Part shown: piece after piece, positions 9,220 through 17,198 of the stretch | Position numbering within the stretch: position 1 is the stretch's first letter | Layout: the number at the start of each line of letters is the position of its first letter | Translations under genes and position numbers: made by a program | NCBI RefSeq assembly: GCF_013408415.1 | Contig: NZ_JACCAA010000001.1 | Location: 2,914,001-2,978,000, forward strand | Direction: 5' to 3' | DNA length: 64,000 bases | DNA from: Nocardioides daedukensis | GTDB taxonomy: Bacteria; Actinomycetota; Actinomycetes; Propionibacteriales; Nocardioidaceae | The notes under the pieces: model-generated | What the model saw: only the letters and a program-made list of their open reading frames with translations | The model's database searches: none | Told to the model about the DNA's origin: nothing

Positions 9220-10851
9220 TCACCCTGCGGCGACCTGCGCGCGATTCACCTTGCCGGTGGCATTGCGCGGGAGCGGCTCGGTGGTCAGGCGCCAGTGGGC
9301 GGGAACCTTGTAGTAGGCGAGCTGTCCGCGCAGGAACTCGGCCAGCGACTCCTCGGAGGGGACCGTGGCTCCGTGCACCACGACGGCCAGGACCTCTTGG
9401 CCGAGATCCTCGCTCGCGACGCCGTACACCATGCACTCGACGACGTCGGGGTGCTCGGCCAGGGCGTGCTCGACCTCGACGGGATAGACGTTCTCGCCGC
9501 CGCGGATGATCAGGTCGGAGCGACGCGAGCTCAACCGCAGCCGGCCCTGCTCGTCGAGCGCACCCAGGTCACCGGTGTGCAGCCACAGGTCCTCGCGGAT
9601 CGAGGACTCCGTCGCCTCCGGGTTCTCCCAGTAGCCGAGCATGTTGTAGCAGCTGCGCACGCAGACCTCGCCCTCCTCGCCCACGGGCAGCGGCCGGCCG
9701 AGCGGGTCGCGGATCTCGACCTGCACGCCGTACGTCGGCCGTCCCACCGTGCCCGGAGCCTCGGCGAGGTCGATCGGGGTGGCCGCCGAGACACCGGTCG
9801 AGGTCTCGGTCAGGCCGTAGGAGTCCACGAGGGCGGTGGCGAAGGGGAGGTTCTCGCGCAGCTTCTGCTTCAACGCCTCGGAGGAGGGTGCGGACGCGAG
9901 CGAGAACGCGGTCAACGAGCTGAGGTCGTACTTGTCGGCGACGTCGGCCGCCAACATCCGGGAGGTCATCGTCGGGACGGCGCCCCAGTTGGTCACCTTC
10001 TCCTGCTCGATCAGCGCATAGATCCGCTCGACGTCGAAGGCGCCGGTGTGCAGCGCGACCTTGGAGCCGGTGGCCAGGCGCGGGATCGCGAGGTTGTGCA
10101 GGCTGGCGATGTGGAACAACGGCGAGACCATCAAGTAGGAGCGGTCCCGCGGGTCCATCGGGTTGCCGAACGCCGCGATCAGCGCGTCGTTCATCCGGTG
10201 ATATTCCACGACCGCGAGCAGGTTGCGGTGCGAGTGGGTCGCGCCCTTGGGCGCGCCGGAGGTGCCGGAGGTGAAAATGATGCAGGCCGGATCGTCCTCG
10301 GCGACGTCAGCCGAGGGGAGCGGCGCGTCAGGGTGTGCGGTGCGCAGCCGCGGGATGTCGGACTCCAGGTTGAGCACGGGTACGTCGAACGCGGCCAGGT
10401 CGGCGGCTCGCTTCGCGTCGGCGATGGCCAGCTTGGGCGTGGTGAGCGCCAGGGCGTGCTCGATCTCGCGCGGGGCCCACCAGGCGTTGAAGGCGACGGT
10501 GATCGCACCGAGAGATGCGACGGCCCAGAACGTCTCGATCCACTCGATGGTGTTGGCGGCATCGATGATGACCCGGTCGCCCTTGGTGATGCCGTGGTCC
10601 TCGGCGAGCGCCTTGGCCAGCGACGAGACGTTGGCGGCGTGCTCGGTGAACGTGATCGACCTGTCGGCGGTGGCGATGTAGGTGCGGTCGCCATGCTGCA
10701 GCGACTCGGCCAGCAGCTCGTGCAGGGCACGGCGACGGTTGCGATAGATGGGAAGCTGGACTCCGCGGACGTCCTCGACGACCATCTCGAACGGACCGTC
10801 CGGTCCCACGAGTGCGGCGTACGCGGCCATCGGGTCGATGGTCTGGGTCAT
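9220..10851 (-). CDS. AMP-forming fatty acyl/steroid-CoA ligase (FadD-like)
   Basis: A 543-residue ANL-superfamily ligase. It has the P-loop IIFTSGTSGAPKGATHSH (from about residue 191), DSYGLTETSTG (A5 motif), LHTGDLGALDEQGRL, SDLIIRGGENVYPVEVE and the catalytic-lysine region LPRNATGKVNR at the C-terminus. It activates a carboxylate to acyl-CoA through an acyl-AMP. In this island the likely substrate is a steroid carboxylate or a ring-degradation product. It is divergent from an SDR gene at 10989 with the island motif between them (10933). The stop falls next to the family A array. Confidence 0.88.
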   Translation of the reverse strand: MTQTIDPMAAYAALVGPDGPFEMVVEDVRGVQLPIYRNRRRALHELLAESLQHGDRTYIATADRSITFTEHAANVSSLAKALAEDHGITKGDRVIIDAANTIEWIETFWAVASLGAITVAFNAWWAPREIEHALALTTPKLAIADAKRAADLAAFDVPVLNLESDIPRLRTAHPDAPLPSADVAEDDPACIIFTSGTSGAPKGATHSHRNLLAVVEYHRMNDALIAAFGNPMDPRDRSYLMVSPLFHIASLHNLAIPRLATGSKVALHTGAFDVERIYALIEQEKVTNWGAVPTMTSRMLAADVADKYDLSSLTAFSLASAPSSEALKQKLRENLPFATALVDSYGLTETSTGVSAATPIDLAEAPGTVGRPTYGVQVEIRDPLGRPLPVGEEGEVCVRSCYNMLGYWENPEATESSIREDLWLHTGDLGALDEQGRLRLSSRRSDLIIRGGENVYPVEVEHALAEHPDVVECMVYGVASEDLGQEVLAVVVHGATVPSEESLAEFLRGQLAYYKVPAHWRLTTEPLPRNATGKVNRAQVAAG

Positions 10852-10932
10852 GGGTGGAGCTCCTGGGTCCGGCGGTGCGATCTGGTGAATGGCCAGTCTG
10901 CGTGGGGCGCAGTGTCGTTGATCACCGCTCTC

Positions 10933-10946
10933 CCAGTGAACGGGAC
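10933..10946 (+). promoter_or_regulatory. Island motif between the divergent ligase and SDR genes
   Basis: CCAGTGAACGGGAC lies in the 137-nt divergent region, 82 nt from the ligase start and 43 nt from the SDR start. A single site here could serve both directions. Confidence 0.45.
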
Positions 10947-10988
10947 CGGGCCGGGACCCACCCCGGCGAGGATGGCAACGATGACGCC

Positions 10989-11750
10989 ATGACGACTCTG
11001 AAGGGCCACACTGCCCTGATCACCGGTGCTGGACAAGGCGTTGGCCGGGGCATCGCGATCGCCCTCGCCGAGCGCGGCGCCGACATCGCCGCCGTGGGCC
11101 GCACGCTGTCGAAGGTCGAGGACGTGTGCGCCGAGCTGAGCGAGCTCGGGGTGACGGCGCGGGCCTACGAGCTGGACGTGACGGACGAGGAGAACGTGCC
11201 GGGACTCGTCGACCGGGTGGCCGAGGAGTTCGGCAGCCTCGACATCCTGGTCAACAACGCCTACTTCGGTTCGCTCGGCCCGCTGCTCTCAATGGACGCG
11301 AAGAAGTTCCAGCGCGGCTTCCGCAGCGCCCCCTTCGCGGCCTTCAACTTCATGGTCGCCGCCCACCCGCACCTGGTGGCTCGTGGCGGAGGGTCGATCG
11401 TCAACCTGGTCACCTCGGCGATGGTGCGCTGGGACGGGACCAACTACGGCGCCTATGCCGCGGCCAAGACGGCGCTGCGCTCGCTGACCCGCACCGCCGC
11501 GGTCGAGTGGGGCGGCGACAACATCCGGGTGAACTCGATCGCGCCGCACGCCCTCACGCCCGCCCTGGCCGGTTGGGCCGAAGCGAACCCGCAGGAGGCG
11601 GAAGAGTTCGTGGCCAGCATCCCGCTCAAGCGGATCGGTGACCCGGTCGCCGACATCGGTCGCGCGGTGGCGGCCCTGGTCAGCCCGGAGATGTCCTACC
11701 TGTCCGGCGCCACGATCCCGCTCGACGGTGGCCAAGCGTTCTTCGGCTGA
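10989..11750 (+). CDS. SDR-family oxidoreductase
   Basis: A 253-residue classical SDR with ITGAGQGVGRGIAIALAERGADIA, LDILVNNAYFG (NNAY instead of NNAG), the Ser of VTSAMVRWDG, the catalytic YAAAKTAL and a C-terminal LSGATIPLDGG. ATG 10989 is taken as the start. It is divergent from the acyl-CoA ligase and upstream of a second ligase and the FadE pair, so a role in steroid nucleus or side-chain redox is likely. The substrate cannot be read from the sequence. Confidence 0.85.
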   Translation: MTTLKGHTALITGAGQGVGRGIAIALAERGADIAAVGRTLSKVEDVCAELSELGVTARAYELDVTDEENVPGLVDRVAEEFGSLDILVNNAYFGSLGPLLSMDAKKFQRGFRSAPFAAFNFMVAAHPHLVARGGGSIVNLVTSAMVRWDGTNYGAYAAAKTALRSLTRTAAVEWGGDNIRVNSIAPHALTPALAGWAEANPQEAEEFVASIPLKRIGDPVADIGRAVAALVSPEMSYLSGATIPLDGGQAFFG

Positions 11751-11760
11751 GTCGCGACCG

Positions 11761-11866
11761 CAACAACTGCAGGCTCGACGCGCAACAACTGCAGGTTCGG
11801 CCAGCAACAACTGCCGGTTCGACGCGTAAGAACTGCAGGTTCGCGCAGCAACAATTGCAGGCTCGC
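11761..11866 (+). repeat. Family B tandem array, 22-bp period, five units
   Basis: Units with core CAACAACTGCAGGTTCG start at 11761, 11783, 11805, 11827 and 11849, exactly 22 bp apart. Variants include CAACAACTGCCGGTTCG, a degenerate TAAGAACTGCAGGTTCG and CAACAATTGCAGGCTCG. The array begins ten bases after the stop of the upstream SDR gene and is single-orientation. The flanking genes are both on the plus strand. Confidence 0.85.
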
Positions 11867-11868
11867 GG

Positions 11869-11882
11869 CTCCCGATGAGTGG
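11869..11882 (-). promoter_or_regulatory. Island motif upstream of the FadD17-like gene (reverse orientation)
   Basis: On the minus strand this reads CCACTCATCGGGAG, 12 of 14 matches to the copy at 2004. It lies 44 nt before ATG 11927, between the family B array and the gene. Confidence 0.45.
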
Positions 11883-11926
11883 AAGTGGGGGCGAGCCCGG
11901 GCCCCCGACGCCCTAGGTTTCCGGAC

Positions 11927-13639
11927 ATGACGTCGATGACCCGCAAGGAACCGGTCAGCCGCCCGCAGCTGCCGCAGGAGGAACGGCTCGAGACGATCGC
12001 CGACCTGCTCCTGGCGCGCCTGGGCGACGAGCACCCCGGCCTGCTCGACGGCGACCGGTCCTGGACCTGGGACGAGGTGGTCCGCGAGTCGGCCGCGCGC
12101 GCCGCCTGGGCCGAGGCGCTGCGTGACCCCGCGAAGCCGTTCCACATCGGGGTGCTGCTCGAGAACCACCCCGAGTTCATCTTCTGGCTCGGCGCCGGGG
12201 CACTGGCCGGGGCCACGATCGTCGGCATCAACAGCACCCGCAGTGGTGAATACCTCGAGCAGGAGGTGCGGCACACCGAGCTCCAGCTCGTCGTCACTGA
12301 CGCAGCCGGCGAGCAGTTGCTCGACGGTCTGGACATCGGCGTCGCACCCGAGCGCTTCCTGCGCATCGACGACACGACGTACGACGCCCAGGTGGCCGCA
12401 CACCGTGTCGAGCCGACCCGCAAACCGGAGATCGACGCGAGCACGCAGCTGCTGCTGCTCTTCACCAGCGGCACGACCGGCGCCTCCAAGGCGGCCCGCG
12501 TCGGCCAGGGACGACTGGTCGGCCTCGGCTACCAGAACACCGCGAAATATGACATCACCCGCAAGGACATCTCCTACTGCTCGATGCCGCTCTTCCACGG
12601 CAACGCGGTGATGGGCCTGTGGGCGCCGACGCTCACCGTCGGCGGCACCGTCGCGTTGACCCGCAAGTTCTCCGCCTCCCGGTTCATCGACGAGTGCCGT
12701 GCCTACCGCGCGACCTACTTCACCTACGTCGGCAAGGCGATCGGCTACGTCCTCGGCACCCCGGCCCGCGACGACGACGCGGACACCCACCTGACCCACG
12801 GCTTCGGCACCGAGGCCTCGCCCGAGGACCGGTCCCGGTTCAAGGAGCGCTTCGGCGCCACGCTGCTCGAGAGCTACGGCTCCAGCGAGGGCGCCGGGAT
12901 GGTCGCCCTCGACCCGGACGCGCCGACCAGCGCACTCGGTCGCCCCGCGCACGACGGCGTACGGATCGTGAACCCGGAGACGCGCGAGCAGTGCGCGGTC
13001 GCAGAGCTCGACGAGCACGGCCGGGTGCTCAACGCAGAGGTCGCGGTCGGCGAAATGGTCAACACCACCGGCGCTGCCGCGTTCGAGGGCTACTGGAAGA
13101 ACCCCGAGGCAGACGCCGAGCGGGTCCGCCACGGCTGGTTCTGGACCGGCGACCTCGGCTTCATCGACAAGGACGGGCTGATCTACTTCGCCGGCCGCTC
13201 CGGTGACTGGATCCGGGTCGACTCGGAGAACATCTCCGCCCTGCTGACCGAGCGCGTCCTGCGCCGCCACGAGGGGATCCTGCTCGCAGCCGCGTTCGCG
13301 GTGCCCGACCCGCGGGCCGGCGACCAGGTGATGGCCGCCATCGAGATCCCCGAGACGACCAGGTTCGAGGACCTCGACCTCGGCGCCTTCCTGGCCCAGC
13401 AGACGGACCTCGGCACCAAGGGCGCGCCGCGCTTCGTCCGGGTCTCGCACGCGCTGCCCAGCACCGGCTCGAACAAGCTGCGCAAGAAGGAGATCCAGCT
13501 CGACGGCTGGCGCACCACCGACCCTGTCTATGCCTGGGTCGGCCGCGGCGAGCCGACGTACTCGCTGATGACCGAGGACGACAAGCACGCCCTGATCGCG
13601 GAGTTCGACGCCAATGGTCGACGCCGCTTCCTGCCCTGA
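11927..13639 (+). CDS. AMP-forming acyl-CoA ligase (FadD17-like)
   Basis: A 570-residue ANL-family ligase: LLLLFTSGTTGASKAARV at about 177-193, YGSSEGAGMV, HGWFWTGDLGFIDKDGLIYFAGRSGDWIRVDSEN and a C-terminal LPSTGSNKLRKKEIQ with the catalytic Lys. The A8 region (WIRVDSEN) is the variant seen in the FadD17/fatty-acid transport-like branch. In mycobacteria fadD17 is encoded with fadE26 and fadE27, and here two acyl-CoA dehydrogenase genes follow at 13699 and 14972, so the gene set is the same. It presumably activates a steroid side-chain carboxylate for the paired dehydrogenase. ATG 11927 is chosen over an upstream in-frame start because that start falls near the repeat array and has no ribosome site. 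Confidence 0.86.
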   Translation: MTSMTRKEPVSRPQLPQEERLETIADLLLARLGDEHPGLLDGDRSWTWDEVVRESAARAAWAEALRDPAKPFHIGVLLENHPEFIFWLGAGALAGATIVGINSTRSGEYLEQEVRHTELQLVVTDAAGEQLLDGLDIGVAPERFLRIDDTTYDAQVAAHRVEPTRKPEIDASTQLLLLFTSGTTGASKAARVGQGRLVGLGYQNTAKYDITRKDISYCSMPLFHGNAVMGLWAPTLTVGGTVALTRKFSASRFIDECRAYRATYFTYVGKAIGYVLGTPARDDDADTHLTHGFGTEASPEDRSRFKERFGATLLESYGSSEGAGMVALDPDAPTSALGRPAHDGVRIVNPETREQCAVAELDEHGRVLNAEVAVGEMVNTTGAAAFEGYWKNPEADAERVRHGWFWTGDLGFIDKDGLIYFAGRSGDWIRVDSENISALLTERVLRRHEGILLAAAFAVPDPRAGDQVMAAIEIPETTRFEDLDLGAFLAQQTDLGTKGAPRFVRVSHALPSTGSNKLRKKEIQLDGWRTTDPVYAWVGRGEPTYSLMTEDDKHALIAEFDANGRRRFLP

Positions 13640-13698
13640 CACCACACTGATCCGGTACGCCGTCGACGCGGCGTGACCATCGAACCCCTGGAGAACCC

Positions 13699-14859
13699 GT
13701 GGATCTTCGCGAGACCCCGTCCCAGCAGGCACTGCGTGTCGAGCTGCGTGAGTACTTCGCCAACCTGCTGCCCGATGACGAGCGCCGCGCAGTCGGCGAG
13801 GCCGGCGCCGGTGGCCCGCGCTTCCGCGAGGTCGTGAAGATGCTCGGTCGCGACGGCTGGCTGGGCGTGGGCTGGCCCGAGGAGTACGGCGGGCGTGGGC
13901 TCTCGGAGGAGGAGCAGTTCATCTTCTACGACGAGATCCAGCGGGCCGGTGTGCCGTTCCCACTGGTGACCGTCAACACCGTCGGTCCGACCCTGATGAA
14001 GTTCGGCACCGACGCGCAGAAGAAGGAGTACCTCCCCAGGATCCTGACCGGTGACGAGGTCTTCGCGATCGGCTACACCGAGCCGGAGGCAGGCACCGAC
14101 CTCGCCGCCCTGGGCACCCGCGGAGTCGTCGACGGTGACCACCTGGTCGTCAACGGCGCCAAGATCTTCACCACCGGCGGCAACACCGCCGACCACGTCT
14201 GGTTGGCGGTCCGCACCGACCTCGACGCCCCGAAGCACAAGGGGATCACCATCGTGATCGTCCCGTGCGACGACCCCGGCTTCTCGTGGAGCCCGATCCA
14301 TGCGGTCGGCGGAATGATGGTCACCGCGACCTACTACTCCGACATCAGGGTGCCGCTGAGCAACGTGGTGGGGGAGCTGAACGGAGGCTGGTCGCTGATC
14401 ACCGCCCAGCTCAACCACGAGCGGGTCGCGCTGGCCGCCCTCGGCGGTCGGATGATCCAGCTGTGGGAGGACGTCCTGGCCTGGGCGAAGGAGAACGGCG
14501 TCGCAGAGCAGCCGTGGGTGCAGGCCGAGTTCGCCCGCACGCACGCCAAGCTCGAGGCGATGCGGTTGATGAACTGGAAGCTGACCAGCCAGGTCACCGC
14601 CGGCACCCTCTCCGGCGAGACCGCGGGCGCCGCCAAGACCTATGGCACCGAGACCCACATCGACGTGCAGCGCACCCTGTCCCAGATCGTCGGCTCCGCC
14701 GGGCGCCTGCGTGCCGGTAGCCCGGGTGCGGTGCTGCACGGCCAGCTCGAGCAGATCTCGCGCCAAGGCATCGTGAACACCTTCGGTGGCGGGGTCAACG
14801 AGGTGCTGCGCGACATGGTCGCCACCGGTGGCCTGGGCCTGCCGCGAGGACGCCGATGA
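13699..14859 (+). CDS. Acyl-CoA dehydrogenase, FadE26 (ChsE4)-like subunit
   Basis: A 386-residue acyl-CoA dehydrogenase starting at GTG 13699. Segments are WPEEYGGRGLSEEEQFIFYDE, GYTEPEAGTDLAALGTRG (FAD/substrate loop), VNGAKIFTTGG, LNHERVALAALGGRMIQ and a C-terminal RQGIVNTFGGGVNEVLRDMVATGGLGLP. In actinobacteria such genes occur in pairs whose products form alpha2-beta2 heterotetramers acting on steroid CoA thioesters. The partner is at 14972. The stop overlaps a 38-codon repeat ORF by four bases (ATGA) instead of the partner gene itself. Confidence 0.87.
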   Translation: MDLRETPSQQALRVELREYFANLLPDDERRAVGEAGAGGPRFREVVKMLGRDGWLGVGWPEEYGGRGLSEEEQFIFYDEIQRAGVPFPLVTVNTVGPTLMKFGTDAQKKEYLPRILTGDEVFAIGYTEPEAGTDLAALGTRGVVDGDHLVVNGAKIFTTGGNTADHVWLAVRTDLDAPKHKGITIVIVPCDDPGFSWSPIHAVGGMMVTATYYSDIRVPLSNVVGELNGGWSLITAQLNHERVALAALGGRMIQLWEDVLAWAKENGVAEQPWVQAEFARTHAKLEAMRLMNWKLTSQVTAGTLSGETAGAAKTYGTETHIDVQRTLSQIVGSAGRLRAGSPGAVLHGQLEQISRQGIVNTFGGGVNEVLRDMVATGGLGLPRGRR

Positions 14860-14972
14860 GCACGGCACCGAGCAACGCGGCACTGATCAACGCGGCCCTG
14901 GTCAACGCGGCCCTGATCAACGCGGCACCGAGCAACCCGGCACTGATGAACACTCCGGAAGGGACCCACTGA
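14856..14972 (+). CDS. Pentapeptide-repeat mini-ORF coupled between the two FadE genes
   Basis: A 38-codon frame that begins in the ATGA overlap with the 13699 gene stop and ends in a TGATG overlap with the ATG of the 14972 gene. The core is a 15-bp tandem repeat of about six units (AACGCGGCACTGATC and variants), translated as MSTAPSNAALINAALVNAAL and onward, that is (N-A-A-L-I/V)n. It is open and in phase at both junctions, so ribosomes leaving the first gene could pass through it into the second. There is no known family. It may be a translated spacer that grew by slippage rather than a functional peptide. Confidence 0.5.
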   Translation: MSTAPSNAALINAALVNAALINAAPSNPALMNTPEGTH

Positions 14973-16090
14973 TGGACTTCTCGCTCGACGAGGACCTCGT
15001 CTCGCTGGCCGACCTGGCCCGCACGATCTTCACCGACCTGGCCCGCCCGGAGCGCATCCGCGAGGTCGAGACCTCCGAGACGCGCACCGATGACCAGCTC
15101 TGGCAGGCGCTCGGCCAGGCCGGACTGCTGGGTCTGGTCGTCGGCGAGGACGCCGACGGCGCCGGGCTCGGCCTGGACGCCCTGTGCGTCGTGCTCGAGG
15201 AGCAGGGCCGCACCGTTGCCCCGGTCCCCTTGTGGTCCGCAGGGGTGGCCGCACTCGCGCTGACCCAGCACGGCACCGACTCCCAGCAGGCGCTGCTGCC
15301 CGGCCTGGCCTCGGGCGCGGATCGCCTCACCGTGGCACTCGAGGAGTTCGCACCGGCCACCGCGCAGGCTCCGCTGACCCAGGCCCGCGCCGACGGCGAA
15401 CGGTGGCTGCTCACCGGCACCAAGGCCGCCGTACCGACCCCGGCCGGCGCCAGCGGCGTCCTGGTCGCGGCAACCGGTCCTGAGGGCCCCGCGGTCTACC
15501 TGGTGGCCACCGACGCCGAGGGCGTCGAGTGGGAGCAGTCGATCACCACCACCCACGACCTCGCCGCCAACCTGGTCCTCACCGACGCGCCGGCCGAGCT
15601 CGTGCCGGTGCCGCTGGCCGAGCTGATCGCGCACGCGACCCTCGCCCTGGCCGCGATCCAGGTCGGCGTGGCCGACGGCGCCATGCGCCTGGCCGCGACC
15701 TACCTGTCCGGACGCGAGCAGTTCGGCCGCCCGCTGGCCACCTTCCAGGCCGTCGCCCACCAGCTGGCCGACTGCTGGATCGACGTCGACGCGATGCGGT
15801 CGACCCTGTGGCAGGGACTGGAGTCCCTCCGGCCCGCCGACGCCGCCGACGGTGCCTCGAACGGGGTGGCAGCAGCGACCACCAGCGCCGTACTCACCGC
15901 GAAGTGGTGGTGCAACCAGGCCGGTCTCGACGTGGTCCACCGCACCCAGCACCTGCACGGCGGAATCGGCGTCGACGTGGACTACCCGGTGCACCGGCAC
16001 TTCCTGTGGGGACGCCAGATCGCCAACACCCTCGGTGGTTCGTCGGCGGCCCTGGCCGACCTCGGCCGGCTGCTCACAGCGACCCGCTGA
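14972..16090 (+). CDS. Acyl-CoA dehydrogenase, FadE27 (ChsE5)-like subunit
   Basis: A 372-residue acyl-CoA dehydrogenase of the small-subunit type. The N-terminus reads MDFSLDEDLVSLADLARTIF, the middle domain is shortened, and the C-terminal part includes YLSGREQFGRPLATFQAVAHQLAD and HRTQHLHGGIGVDVDYPVHRHF. The length matches mycobacterial FadE27 (about 373). This partner usually supplies one half of a composite active site with the FadE26-type subunit. ATG 14972 overlaps the stop of the mini-ORF by one base. It is probably co-transcribed from the ligase at 11927 onward. Confidence 0.87.
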   Translation: MDFSLDEDLVSLADLARTIFTDLARPERIREVETSETRTDDQLWQALGQAGLLGLVVGEDADGAGLGLDALCVVLEEQGRTVAPVPLWSAGVAALALTQHGTDSQQALLPGLASGADRLTVALEEFAPATAQAPLTQARADGERWLLTGTKAAVPTPAGASGVLVAATGPEGPAVYLVATDAEGVEWEQSITTTHDLAANLVLTDAPAELVPVPLAELIAHATLALAAIQVGVADGAMRLAATYLSGREQFGRPLATFQAVAHQLADCWIDVDAMRSTLWQGLESLRPADAADGASNGVAAATTSAVLTAKWWCNQAGLDVVHRTQHLHGGIGVDVDYPVHRHFLWGRQIANTLGGSSAALADLGRLLTATR

Positions 16091-16107
16091 ACCGGGCAGA
16101 ACCCTTG

Positions 16108-16161
16108 CCGGAACCAACGGTTCCGGTCAGTGGGAGTTGCCCGATTGTGGCCCGGGCCACA
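16108..16161. promoter_or_regulatory. Palindromes upstream of the ABC operon
   Basis: Two dyads precede the transporter genes: CCGGAACCAACGGTTCCGG (16108-16126, perfect 8-bp arms) and TGTGGCCCGGGCCACA (16146-16161, perfect 16-bp palindrome). The first overlaps the island motif on the minus strand (CCACTGACCGGAAC, 16120-16133). A possible -10 element TAGCCT lies just downstream near 16166. The first dyad could end the fadE transcript; the second looks like an operator. Confidence 0.45.
16120..16133 (-). promoter_or_regulatory. Island motif upstream of the ABC operon (reverse orientation)
   Basis: CCACTGACCGGAAC on the minus strand, identical to the 2004 copy in its first 11 bases and differing only at positions 12 and 14. 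It ties the ABC importer to the steroid genes by a shared candidate operator. Confidence 0.45.
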
Positions 16162-16203
16162 GACCTAGCCTTCTTCGAATCCAGTCTCTGTGAAAGGACG
16201 CCC

Positions 16204-16251
16204 ATGCTCCTCGTGGTGCGCGGTCCCTCTGTTGTAGAGGGCGGCCGATGA
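16204..16251 (+). CDS. 15-codon leader ORF coupled to the ABC permease
   Basis: ATG 16204 follows GAAAGGA at a 6-7-nt spacing, the best ribosome site in the region. The frame encodes MLLVVRGPSVVEGGR and its TGA overlaps the permease ATG (ATGA at 16248). The permease's own weaker site (AGAGGG) lies within this leader. The arrangement suggests translational coupling or a leader peptide. No known family. Confidence 0.45.
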   Translation: MLLVVRGPSVVEGGR

Positions 16252-17198
16252 GCAAGATCCTCATCCGCGCCGGCGAGCTCCTCGCCGTGCTGCTGGTGGT
16301 CAGCTTCGGCGTCTTCGCCATGGTCACCCTGATGCCGGGCGACCCGGCGGTGGCGATCCTCGGAGAGGGACACCCGCCGTCGGACTACGCCGACCTCCGC
16401 CAGGAGCTCGGCCTCAACGACCCGCTGCTGGTCCGCTACTGGGACTGGCTCAGCTCCGCGGTCACCGGCGACCTGGGCAGCTCCCTGGTCCCGCCGCAGA
16501 GCGAGGTCACCGACCGGATCGTCGCGGCGCTCCCGGTCAGCGTCCAGCTCGCGGTGATGGGCCTCGTCCTCGCCGTCGTCATCTCCGTCCCGCTGGCGAT
16601 GTGGTCGGCCGCGAACGCCGGCGGCGTCATCGACCGGATCATCTCCGGCTCGATGTTCGGGATCCTCTCGGTGCCCTCGTTCCTGATGGGCCTGCTGCTG
16701 ATCATGATCTTCGCCAACGGGCTCGGCTGGTTCCCCCGCGCACAGTGGGTGCGGATCGGCGAGGACCCGGTGGGCAACCTGCACCACGCGATCCTGCCGG
16801 CAGTCGTGATCGCCCTGACCGAGCTGGCACTGTTCACCCGCATCTTGCGCAACGACCTGATCATGACCCTCAACGAGGACTTCATCCTCTCCGCGCGGGC
16901 GAAGGGCATGCCGCCGTGGCGGATCATGTTCACCGACGCGCTGCGCCCCTCGTCGTTCTCGCTGATCACCCTGCTCGGCATCAGCCTGGGCCGACTGATC
17001 GGCAGCACCGTGATCGTCGAATACCTCTTCGCCCTGCCCGGCATGGGCTCGATGGTGGTCACCGCCGCCAACCAGGGTGACTACCCGATGGTGCAGGGCG
17101 CCGTGCTGATCATCGCGATCGTCTATGTCGCGGTGAACGCCACCATCGACCTCTCCTACGGCTACATCGACCCGAGGACGCGCCGTGTTCATGCATAG
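16248..17198 (+). CDS. ABC transporter permease, DppB/OppB type
   Basis: A 316-residue inner-membrane permease of the peptide/nickel family. Six hydrophobic segments are visible, starting with LLAVLLVVSFGVFAMVTLMPGDP, the standard OppB N-terminus. The EAA-like loop with ARAKGMPPWRIMFTDALRPS and the C-terminal EYLFALPGMGSMVVTAANQGDYPMVQGAVL are typical. It pairs with the second permease, whose start overlaps by 14 bases. Substrate class is set by the binding protein encoded at 21775-23394 on the other strand. Confidence 0.92.
   Translation: MSKILIRAGELLAVLLVVSFGVFAMVTLMPGDPAVAILGEGHPPSDYADLRQELGLNDPLLVRYWDWLSSAVTGDLGSSLVPPQSEVTDRIVAALPVSVQLAVMGLVLAVVISVPLAMWSAANAGGVIDRIISGSMFGILSVPSFLMGLLLIMIFANGLGWFPRAQWVRIGEDPVGNLHHAILPAVVIALTELALFTRILRNDLIMTLNEDFILSARAKGMPPWRIMFTDALRPSSFSLITLLGISLGRLIGSTVIVEYLFALPGMGSMVVTAANQGDYPMVQGAVLIIAIVYVAVNATIDLSYGYIDPRTRRVHA

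Noticed and set aside
8929..10992. 687-codon plus-strand open frame starting in the repeat array
   Set aside because: It lies opposite the acyl-CoA ligase gene, which has all ANL motifs; the composition is typical of a high-GC shadow frame.
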